From assembly GCA_018058125.1 (NCBI GenBank), contig JAGPCH010000048.1:1-7915 (forward strand): a stretch of DNA of 7,915 nt, written 5' to 3'. How positions within the stretch are numbered: the first letter of the stretch is position 1; every line of letters starts with the position of its first letter. This DNA comes from Ignavibacteria bacterium. GTDB taxonomy: Bacteria; Bacteroidota; Ignavibacteria; Tepidaquicellales; Tepidaquicellaceae. The notes below the pieces were generated by a model that was not told where the DNA came from, made no database searches, and saw nothing but the letters and a program-made list of their open reading frames with translations. This document shows, in pieces, positions 1 through 5,474 of this stretch. The position numbers and the translations under genes were made by a program.

Positions 1-1099
1 TTTCAGATGTCAGATTATGATATTCAAAGTTACCGTTATAATCTGTTTGCTTCAATCTGTAATTGTATTTACCTGTTAATACATTCCTGTCAGTGAAAGA
101 GTAATCATGGATCAGAGTTGATGTTCCGTTACCTGAAACATTTCCAACCTTTGTCCATTCTGTTCCTTCTGCAGATCTTCTTTCAATGTCAAAACCTGCA
201 TTGTTGCTTTCGGAAGAGGTAGTCCAGCTAAGATCAACATTCCTTCCTGTTACGTTTGCATTAAATGAAGCAAGTTCTACTGGCAATGCTCCCCAGTCTA
301 ATTCTACTTTAAGAGTTCCGATTACAGGTAAGGCAAGTACAAGTCTCTGCGAACCGGGACAAGTATATGTAATTCCTTGAGGTATGAGAGCTTGAGCTTC
401 AGCATAGATAATTCCGGAACCCGTATTGATTACAAAAACATCAGGTGTTTCACCGGTTGGCAGAGTACTGTTTTCAGTGTTTGAACTTAAGGAACCTTCG
501 GTAATGCTCAGCTGAATTCCGTTGACTGCCATTGGATCATCATTTTGATCCCGGGTTCTCACAATGATTGCATCCGGATCCATACCAGGAGCAATTTCCA
601 TTGTAGTAACAACAGTTGTAAATCCCGCATTTGCATCAGCGTCTGCGATAATTGCTAATGCTCTGTTTCTGATTTGATTATTAGTGACACTACTGGCATC
701 TACACCATCTGAATAATGCCACAATGCAACCTGAGTAGCTGCAATTTCTTTACCCAGATCAGAAAGCTCTCCGACAGGGTTCGGATTGTAGGGATAATAA
801 TTGTTCAGAATGTAAACGATCTGTGAACTTGAGATCGCCGAATCATGATGACATGAATCAGGGAAACTGATAGTCCTTGTAATGTCTACACAGTAGAATC
901 TTGTTGTGTTACCATCGACTGTACCCAGGAAGATCTTTGCCTGGACAGTCCTGGTGCCGGATCCGTAAGGATTATCAAACGTAACTTCATGACCGTCTCC
1001 TGTACCTGTAACGATCGCATCGCTTAATCCTGACTGACTAAAAGATGTGTTTGCCTGTACTAAAAGTAAAAAGAAAAAGAATAGAATTACTCTTTTCAT
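1..1099 (-). CDS. Secreted thioester-domain (TED/TQXA-like) surface protein, 3' end outside window
   Basis: The reading frame is open from ATG at 1099 to the left edge: 366 codons with no stop, so the C-terminus is missing. Residues 1-22 form a Sec signal peptide (MKR, a Phe/Leu-rich core, then TSFSQ). Residues about 50-135 carry the pattern of a Cys-Gln thioester domain: FYCVD with Cys70, a YILNNYYP segment near 96-103, and ATQVALWHYSDG with Gln123. In Gram-positive TEDs this Cys and Gln form an internal thioester that can bind a target covalently. Residues about 170-265 look like an Ig-like beta domain, ending in GSQRLVLALP. A fibronectin-III-like domain follows (about 270-366; LPVELASF, SNNAGFDIER, YNYRLKQTDYNGN). 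The downstream paralogue at 1399-2811 has the same order and then a T9SS tail, so one is expected here. A strong SD (AAAGGAG, 7-nt spacer) supports the start. Domain identity is inferred from motifs; the ligand is unknown. Confidence 0.85.
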   Translation of the reverse strand, partial: MKRVILFFFFLLLVQANTSFSQSGLSDAIVTGTGDGHEVTFDNPYGSGTRTVQAKIFLGTVDGNTTRFYCVDITRTISFPDSCHHDSAISSSQIVYILNNYYPYNPNPVGELSDLGKEIAATQVALWHYSDGVDASSVTNNQIRNRALAIIADADANAGFTTVVTTMEIAPGMDPDAIIVRTRDQNDDPMAVNGIQLSITEGSLSSNTENSTLPTGETPDVFVINTGSGIIYAEAQALIPQGITYTCPGSQRLVLALPVIGTLKVELDWGALPVELASFNANVTGRNVDLSWTTSSESNNAGFDIERRSAEGTEWTKVGNVSGNGTSTLIHDYSFTDRNVLTGKYNYRLKQTDYNGNFEYHNLTSE

Positions 1100-1106
1100 T
1101 GTGTTT

Positions 1107-1113
1107 CTCCTTT
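1107..1113 (-). promoter_or_regulatory. Strong Shine-Dalgarno site of the left thioester-domain gene
   Basis: On the minus strand AAAGGAG lies 7 nt before the ATG at 1099. It is the best ribosome-binding site in the window; hmgA and trxB have only A-rich leaders. It fixes the start codon of this gene. Confidence 0.8.
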
Positions 1114-1140
1114 CGATTTTTTTTTAATTCAAAATTTCCT

Positions 1141-1211
1141 TTTGGGGAGGTTTTATATTTTGAATTATCAATCTCAAAGAAAATATTTGGGATCTTCATT
1201 GAGACTTTGGG
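1141..1211 (-). promoter_or_regulatory. Three TTTGGG (CCCAAA on the coding strand) motifs in the leader
   Basis: TTTGGG occurs at 1141-1146, 1186-1191 and 1206-1211, between the predicted promoter and the start codon of the left thioester-domain gene. The same hexamer recurs five times upstream of the paralogue at 1399-2811. All copies have the same orientation. Repeated copies in the leaders of both paralogues suggest a shared regulator site or RNA element, but no known factor is recognised. Confidence 0.35.
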
Positions 1212-1223
1212 TTAATGAACTGC

Positions 1224-1254
1224 CAAAATTATAAACAAAAATATTTTTTATCAA
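1224..1254 (-). promoter_or_regulatory. Bacteroidetes-type promoter candidate
   Basis: On the minus strand, TTG (1252-1254), a 20-nt spacer and TAATTTTG (1224-1231) match the -33/-7 consensus TTG-N19-21-TAnnTTTG used by the primary sigma factor of Bacteroidetes. Transcription would start around 1217-1220, giving a leader of about 120 nt before the ATG at 1099. The site also lies downstream of the terminator of the preceding gene (1337-1371), so the two paralogues would be separately transcribed. The surrounding DNA is AT-rich, so a chance match is possible. Confidence 0.5.
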
Positions 1255-1336
1255 GTGAGATATTGTTTTTTTAAATTTTTTTTTGTATACAATTTGAAAT
1301 TGATTGTATACAGTATGGTGGAATTCGGAGGGATAT

Positions 1337-1371
1337 AAAAAAAGGCAGCTCCTTTCAGACCGCCTTTTTTA
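1337..1371 (-). terminator. Rho-independent terminator of the intact thioester-domain gene
   Basis: A 9-bp perfect stem pairs 1338-1346 (AAAAAAGGC) with 1362-1370 (GCCTTTTTT). On the minus strand it extends by a G-T wobble and a G-C pair around a loop of about 11 nt and runs into a T tract. It begins 28 bp after the stop codon at 1399. The terminator at 3323-3350 shares the GGCGGTCT core, as expected if the 3' end was duplicated with its terminator. Confidence 0.8.
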
Positions 1372-1398
1372 AAAACTAATGTTAAAGCAATGAAAATT

Positions 1399-2811
1399 TT
1401 ATTTGATCAGCGCCATTTTCATCACCTTGCTTACACCTTCTGATTCAAGTCTGTAATAATAAACACCGCTTGATAAGTTAGCTGCATTGAAACTGACAGT
1501 GTGATAACCTGCTGCTCTTGTTTCATTTACTAATGATGCAACTTCTTTTCCTGAAGTATTATAGACTTTCAATGTAACGAATCCATCTTTCGGCATATCA
1601 AAATTGATAGTAGTAGAAGGATTGAACGGATTAGGATAATTCTGTCTTAAGCTGAATGCAGTAGGAATTCCAATAACAACTTCTGAATTCAAATTATGAT
1701 ATTCAATATTACCGTTATAATCGATCTGCTTCAGTCTGTAAGAATAACTTCCTGATGCAAGATTTCTGTCAGTATAAGAATAACTGTGAGAGAGTTCACT
1801 TGTTCCGAAGCCGTTTAAGTGTCCGACTTTAGTCCATTCGCTTGAGTTTGTTACGCTTCTCTCTATATCAAATCCTGAGTTGTTACTCTCAGATGTTGTA
1901 CTCCAGTATAAAGTAACATTTCTGTCATTGATCATTGAAGAGAATGAAGATAGCTCAACAGGTAATGCTCCCCAGGTTGTATAAGCAGATCTGAGTCCCA
2001 TTGTTGGTTTACCAATTACGAGTAACTGTTTGATAGCATTCAAACCGCAATAAGTAATGCCTCCCGGAATTAAAACCTGTGCAGTTGCAGAGATCTCGCT
2101 GCCATTGGAAGCTCCGGATACGACAACTACAGGAGAATTTCCGGTAACATCAGTATTAACAGTGTAAGTGCTTAATGTTGCGCCATCGGAAATTGTAAGA
2201 GTAATGCCATTTACAGCAATTGGATTTCCTGATGTATCGATTGTCCTTACATAAAAGTCGTCAGGATTCACAGCAGGAAGGATCTGTAAAGTAGGATATA
2301 CAACTGCAGAACCGCTGTTTAATATTGTTTCATTTATGATAGTTTGAGCACGGGCTCTGATACTTACAATGTTAGCTGGTCCTGTTACACTATCAATCAC
2401 AAGAGCATTTCTGAAATGCCATATAGCCATTTGTACAGCGCATGCTTCGTCATTTACGTCAGGCAGTACATTTGCTGTTGCAGGATAAAAATTATTTGTA
2501 ATATATATTGCTTCCTGAATGGTTGATGCAGAGTCAACTATCGAATCGCCTAGATTTATATTTGTGCATAGATCAAGACAATAAAAAGGTACATTCGCTA
2601 CATTATTTAAATTTGCGATAATTACTCCGGTATAAGCATCTGTATGAACTGTTCCACAATTACTTGCAGATGCAGGAAAATCAGTGCTTTGACCTTTCCA
2701 GTTCGCATTAAATGAAGGATCTAATCTTCCTTTGCTTAATCCGTACTGTGAAAATGAATCTGTTGCCATTAGCAGTATCATCACTGCTAAAAATAGAATT
2801 TGTTTTTTCAT
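1399..2811 (-). CDS. Secreted thioester-domain (TED/TQXA-like) protein with T9SS sorting tail
   Basis: The complete 470-residue protein begins with a Sec signal peptide (1-21; MKKQILFLAVMILL, then SFSQ). The thioester-type domain spans about 45-140: FYCLD with Cys78, an AIYITNNFYP segment (101-110) and CAVQMAIWHF with Gln127. These correspond to the Cys and Gln that form the internal thioester in Gram-positive TED adhesins. Residues about 183-268 are an Ig-like beta domain. Residues about 280-380 are fibronectin-III-like (LPVELSSF, NNSGFDIER, YRLKQIDYNGN). The last ~85 residues are a T9SS type A sorting domain (NYPNPFNPST at 391-400, SSGVYYYRLES, KMALIK end), so the protein should cross the outer membrane and be anchored or released. 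It is a tandem paralogue of the gene at 1-1099, with the same SFSQxGLS signal-peptide end and AVNGI in the Ig domain. Extra cysteines at 82 and 124 flank the reactive pair. Thioester formation and target are inferred, not shown. Confidence 0.88.
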   Translation of the reverse strand: MKKQILFLAVMILLMATDSFSQYGLSKGRLDPSFNANWKGQSTDFPASASNCGTVHTDAYTGVIIANLNNVANVPFYCLDLCTNINLGDSIVDSASTIQEAIYITNNFYPATANVLPDVNDEACAVQMAIWHFRNALVIDSVTGPANIVSIRARAQTIINETILNSGSAVVYPTLQILPAVNPDDFYVRTIDTSGNPIAVNGITLTISDGATLSTYTVNTDVTGNSPVVVVSGASNGSEISATAQVLIPGGITYCGLNAIKQLLVIGKPTMGLRSAYTTWGALPVELSSFSSMINDRNVTLYWSTTSESNNSGFDIERSVTNSSEWTKVGHLNGFGTSELSHSYSYTDRNLASGSYSYRLKQIDYNGNIEYHNLNSEVVIGIPTAFSLRQNYPNPFNPSTTINFDMPKDGFVTLKVYNTSGKEVASLVNETRAAGYHTVSFNAANLSSGVYYYRLESEGVSKVMKMALIK

Positions 2812-2818
2812 TTGGGAA

Positions 2819-2824
2819 TCCCCT
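2819..2824 (-). promoter_or_regulatory. Probable ribosome-binding site within a GGGAATCCC palindrome
   Basis: On the minus strand AGGGGA ends 7 nt before the ATG at 2811. It overlaps the perfect odd palindrome GGGAATCCC (2814-2822), which could be a protein-binding site covering the ribosome-binding site. It is less canonical than the AAAGGAG of the paralogue. No convincing TTG-N20-TAnnTTTG promoter was found upstream. Confidence 0.45.
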
Positions 2825-3322
2825 AAGTTTAGTTTATGATTATTTTTATTTTAATCCAATAAGTTACTTTGGGTATAAATACCGGATTGATATGTTATTT
2901 TAATTTTTAATTTCATTTTGGGAATATGAATTGAGGATTGAATGGTAGTATTTACACCCCCCTATAAATTATTTCTATTTAAATATAATTTTTAAATAAA
3001 TTAATATTTCAAATAATTAAATTAGAATATAATTATTTGTGATGATAATTATTGAAATTGTAAAATTACGAGATTGCTAAAATCAATATCAGAAAATTAT
3101 TTGAAGTATTAATAATTTGGGTACTAATACTATCAGATTAATATTTTGGGTTATTAATTTTTTAGTGCTACTTTCTAATAATAATTTTTAAATTAATAAA
3201 GTTGAAATTAATTCGTGTAAAATTAAAGGAATTTACACTTTATATCAATACCTAATTGTAAATATACAAAAAATAATAATATAAGGAATCCAAACAAAAT
3301 CCTGACAAATTTTTTCAAAAAT
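2825..3322. other. AT-rich non-coding region with TTTGGG motifs
   Basis: No gene is supported in this roughly 500-bp stretch: frames are short, and the DNA is dominated by A/T runs. TTTGGG recurs at 2868-2873, 2917-2922, 3116-3121 and 3145-3150, with a further copy at 2811-2816 across the start codon. On the minus strand the last two read CCCAAATTATTAAT and CCCAAAATATTAAT, so the similarity extends beyond the hexamer. A C6 run lies near 2956-2961. A 7-bp inverted repeat (GTGTAAA 3215-3221 with TTTACAC 3232-3238) is present. TAATTCGTGTAAA at 3209-3221 also occurs at 4028-4040 inside the palindromic element, so it may be a relic of that repeat. This region probably holds the promoter and leader of the thioester-domain gene at 1399-2811. 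Confidence 0.5.
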
Positions 3323-3350
3323 AAAGGCGGTCTCCCTTCGGTCCGCTTTT
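3323..3350 (-). terminator. Terminator downstream of the T9SS-tail pseudogene
   Basis: On the minus strand AAAGCGG and CCGCCTTT pair with one bulged base, two inner CC/GG pairs close a GAAG loop, and a TTTATTTTT tract follows. It begins about 24 bp after the ancestral stop codon of the pseudogene at 3374. It resembles the terminator at 1337-1371 in position and core sequence, so it was probably inherited with the duplicated gene end. A T tract is present on the plus strand too, so it could act in both directions. Confidence 0.65.
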
Positions 3351-3373
3351 TATAAATCTTATTTAAAAAAAAA

Positions 3374-3757
3374 TTATTTGATCAAGGCCATCTACATGAC
3401 CTTACTTATTCCGTTTGATTCCAGTCTGTAATAATAAACTCCGCTTGATAAGTAAGCTGGATTGAAACTAATGTTATTATAACCTGATGATCGGGTTTCA
3501 TTTACAAGCGTAGCAACTTCTTTACCGGAAGTATTAAATATTTTCAAAGTAACAAATCCATCTGCAGGCAAATCAAAGTTAATTGTAGTAGAAGGATTGA
3601 ACGGATTTGTATAGTTTTGACTAAGATCAAACTTTCTCGGATTTCCGATTCCAACTTCAGAATTGAGATTGAAAAATTCAAAATTTCCGTTGTAGTCTAT
3701 TTGCTTCAATCTGTAATTGTATTTTCCGTAAGTAAGATTCTGTTCAGTATCAGTTAA
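3374..3757 (-). pseudogene. Orphan remnant of a T9SS sorting tail (5'-truncated, nonsense codon)
   Basis: The minus-strand frame translates to the end of a fibronectin-III-like domain (LTYGKYNYRLKQIDYNGN) plus a full T9SS sorting domain closely matching the tail of the protein at 1399-2811. There is no ATG and nothing upstream resembles the signal peptide, thioester or Ig domains. The frame is closed by TGA at 3785-3787, and homology ends near 3757. A TAG at 3392-3394 replaces the Lys codon AAG of the SKVMKMALIK ending; the remaining MALIK and the original TAA (3374-3376) follow in frame. The core motif reads NYTNPFNPS instead of NYPNPFNPS. A 105-residue frame from a TTG at 3709 exists, but that TTG aligns with an internal Leu of the paralogues and is not a credible start. 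This is best read as the wreck of a third family member or a displaced 3' end. Confidence 0.85.
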
Positions 3758-3889
3758 TTTTCGACAGTGCTGTTCATAACATTTTCAAATGAGTAAAAAA
3801 GCTTCAATAATAAATTCTAATATGTGTTTTAGTTTGCTCAATATTTTGAACACGCCTGTGATAAATTACCGAATGAAATTCAGAATAGA
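3758..3889. other. Non-coding spacer upstream of the pseudogene remnant
   Basis: No frame here continues the pseudogene or matches its paralogues, and no gene is supported. The break at about 3757 therefore marks the junction where the 5' part of the third gene copy was lost or never copied. Confidence 0.4.
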
Positions 3890-3924
3890 AAAAAGCACAC
3901 AAAATTTATTATTGTGTGCTTTTT
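3890..3924 (-). terminator. Strong hairpin terminator downstream of hmgA
   Basis: A 13-bp perfect stem (3890-3902 with 3912-3924; core GCACACAA/TTGTGTGC) encloses a 9-nt loop. It is flanked by A and T tracts on both sides, so it could end transcripts in either direction. The nearest minus-strand gene is hmgA, whose stop lies about 220 bp upstream with the palindromic repeat in between. It also separates that unit from the pseudogene. Confidence 0.8.
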
Positions 3925-3943
3925 AAAATAAAGTAACTTACTT

Positions 3944-4091
3944 AAGTTGACCGCTTTAAAACTTAAAGCAAGAGATACCACGAATTTCACTAATAAGCAC
4001 GAATTAACGAAATTAACTATTAAAATATAATTCGTGTAAATTCGTGTAATTCGTGGCGAAAATAAACTTTGAATATCAAAGCGGTCAACTT
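3944..4091. repeat. 148-bp imperfect palindrome with CACGAATT units (MITE-like hairpin)
   Basis: The ends are an exact 14-bp inverted repeat: AAGTTGACCGCTTT (3944-3957) and AAAGCGGTCAACTT (4078-4091), with weaker symmetry continuing about 10 bp outward. Inside, CCACGAATT (3978-3986) mirrors AATTCGTGG (4048-4056), and CACGAATTA (3998-4006) mirrors TAATTCGTG (4028-4036). The right arm also holds directly repeated TTCGTGTAA units. The whole element could fold into one long interrupted hairpin. No frame in it looks coding. The structure fits a non-autonomous mobile element or a dispersed intergenic repeat. Similar CACGAATT-rich intergenic repeats are familiar from other genomes, but no copy comparison was possible. 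No clear target-site duplication was identified. Confidence 0.75.
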
Positions 4092-4110
4092 GAATAACTT
4101 ATAAATCAAA

Positions 4111-4142
4111 AATTTCCAAATCCGAAATTCCAAATCCCAATT
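4111..4142. repeat. Degenerate heptad repeat abutting the hmgA stop
   Basis: Four 7-bp units, AATTTCC, AAATCCG, AAATTCC and AAATCCC, run directly up to the hmgA stop codon at 4143. They are imperfect relatives of the perfect AAATTCC array at 5426-5474, which likewise touches the end of trxB. The shared placement suggests the same repeat family inserted or expanded at gene ends. Confidence 0.6.
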
Positions 4143-5300
4143 TTATTCATTCCAGCTCAGATAATAAGAAGGATCATTCATTTCTTCAGCATAAGTAGTT
4201 AGTTTCAATGGACGGAATGTATCCATCATAACTGCAACTTCAAGCGTTTCTTTTTTTCCGAGATTAGCTTCGACAGTTCCGGGATGCGGACCATGAGGAA
4301 TACCATTTGGATGCAGACTGATTGAAGCATAGTCAATTCCTTTACGGCTTGCAAAATTCCCGTCAACATAATAAAGCATTTCATCCGAATCAAGATTACT
4401 GTGATTATAAGGTATAGGAACTGCATCGGGATGGTAATCAAGAAGTCTCGGACAGAAAGAACAGATGACAAATCCCGGCGCTGCAAATGTCTGATGGATA
4501 GGCGGCGGCATATGTATCTTTCCTGTGATCGGCATGAAATCGTTTATGTTGAATATCCATGGAAAATAATATCCGTCCCAGCCCACAACATCAAAAGGAT
4601 GGAAATCATAATGAATTGAAACAACTTTCTCGCCCTTTTTTACTTTTACTGCAAAATCGCCCTTTTCATCAAGCGTAACAAGCTCTTCCGGTGCTTTTAT
4701 ATCTCTTTCGCAATAAGGTGCATGCTCCATTAATTGCCCGTGTTCATTTCTGTACCGGCTGGGAGTTGTTATAGGACCTGTGGTTTCGAAAATTAAATAT
4801 CTTGCTTCATCAGTTTTATGAACAAGTTTGTAAATTATACCTCTGGGTATTACAATGTAATCACCTTCGGTAAAGTTGAGATATCCAAGCTGAGATTCTA
4901 AAGTTCCTTTTCCTTCATGTATGAAAATGACTTCATCACACAAAGCATTTTTATAAAAATAATCCATCTGTCCGGCAGGTCGGCATATACTCATCACGAC
5001 ATCATTGTTAAACATAATAGGTTTTCTGCCGGTAAATGCATCACCTTCTTTTTTTGCAGGTTTTGTTCTGAAATGATATGGTCTCAGAGATGCATCTTTC
5101 CATTCCTCTACTTTTACAATATCCACTTTATCAGATATGGATTTAATCTTGGCAGGGGAATTTATGTGATATGCATTTGTAGAGATACTGTCGAATCCTA
5201 TTGTTGAGAATAACTCTTCTTTATACAGAGAACCGTCAGGCTGTCTGAATTGTGTATGTCGCTTCTGTGGTATCTCTCCGAGTTTATAATAGTATGGCAT
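4143..5300 (-). CDS. hmgA: Homogentisate 1,2-dioxygenase
   Basis: The 385-residue protein is a cytosolic Fe(II) cupin enzyme that opens the ring of homogentisate with O2 to give 4-maleylacetoacetate, in tyrosine and phenylalanine catabolism. The N-terminus (MPYYYKLGEIPQKRHTQFR) and the C-terminal core are characteristic of the short bacterial form; animal and pseudomonad enzymes are about 430-445 residues. Expected iron ligands are His300 and Glu307 in YNHSNLDSDEML and His336 in PHGPHPG. His263 in KIHMPPP is likely the catalytic histidine, by analogy with human His292. WDGYYFPWIFNINDF (241-255) is another conserved block. ATG at 5300 has only a weak A-rich leader (AAAAGAA). No other homogentisate-pathway gene lies in the window, and no promoter was recognised; the upstream gap is filled with heptad repeats. 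The gene implies at least microaerobic growth. Confidence 0.95.
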   Translation of the reverse strand: MPYYYKLGEIPQKRHTQFRQPDGSLYKEELFSTIGFDSISTNAYHINSPAKIKSISDKVDIVKVEEWKDASLRPYHFRTKPAKKEGDAFTGRKPIMFNNDVVMSICRPAGQMDYFYKNALCDEVIFIHEGKGTLESQLGYLNFTEGDYIVIPRGIIYKLVHKTDEARYLIFETTGPITTPSRYRNEHGQLMEHAPYCERDIKAPEELVTLDEKGDFAVKVKKGEKVVSIHYDFHPFDVVGWDGYYFPWIFNINDFMPITGKIHMPPPIHQTFAAPGFVICSFCPRLLDYHPDAVPIPYNHSNLDSDEMLYYVDGNFASRKGIDYASISLHPNGIPHGPHPGTVEANLGKKETLEVAVMMDTFRPLKLTTYAEEMNDPSYYLSWNE

Positions 5301-5342
5301 TTCTTTTATATTAGATTAAATGTTTGTAATATTTTTGATATA

Positions 5343-5405
5343 AGGTATAAGGTATTAGGTATTAGGTATTAGGTATTAGGTATTGAGTATTGAGTATTGA
5401 GTAAA
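5343..5405. repeat. Heptanucleotide tandem array, AGGTATT type (nine units)
   Basis: Nine consecutive 7-bp units: AGGTATA, then five AGGTATT, two GAGTATT and a final GAGTAAA. The block ends 43 bp before the hmgA ATG, so it occupies the place where the promoter or leader would lie. The step from AGGTATT to GAGTATT shows variants homogenised in blocks, typical of slippage or unequal exchange. Heptamer arrays of this sort recall the STRR sequences of cyanobacteria. Confidence 0.85.
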
Positions 5406-5425
5406 AACTTTTGTAAAAATTTTTT

Positions 5426-5474
5426 AAATTCCAAATTCCAAATTCCAAATTCCAAATTCCAAATTCCAAATTCC
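5426..5474. repeat. Heptanucleotide tandem array, AAATTCC x7
   Basis: Seven perfect head-to-tail copies of AAATTCC. The last base is also the first base (plus strand) of the trxB stop codon, so the array begins exactly where the gene ends. It differs in sequence but not in period from the array 20 bp away at 5343-5405. Degenerate relatives lie at 4111-4142. No dyad symmetry or T tract marks it as a terminator. Confidence 0.9.

Noticed and set aside
186..380. Plus-strand frame of 64 codons
   Set aside because: It lies opposite the Ig/FN3-coding part of the thioester-domain gene, has no ribosome-binding site and no recognisable domain. It is an antisense shadow.
3030..3055. ATAATTAT self-complementary pair as a regulatory hairpin
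   Set aside because: Such symmetry is expected by chance in DNA this rich in A and T. There is no GC pair in the stem and no conserved partner.
3392..3709. Independent 105-residue gene starting at TTG 3709
   Set aside because: The TTG encodes the Leu of the YRLKQIDYNGN motif in the middle of a domain, there is no ribosome-binding site, and homology continues upstream to about 3757. It is part of a pseudogene.
4376..4403. Shifted iron-ligand spacing in homogentisate dioxygenase (His300 to Glu307 is +7, human His335 to Glu341 is +6)
   Set aside because: As I recall, the HSN-DSDE form is common in the short bacterial enzymes, so this is a subfamily trait and not a defect.
4917..5207. Plus-strand frame of 96 codons opposite hmgA
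   Set aside because: It is fully embedded antisense to a well-supported enzyme gene and has no domain, composition or start signal of a real protein.
5343..5474. CRISPR-like array
   Set aside because: The units are 7 bp, contiguous and without spacers, and no cas gene is present. These are simple tandem repeats.
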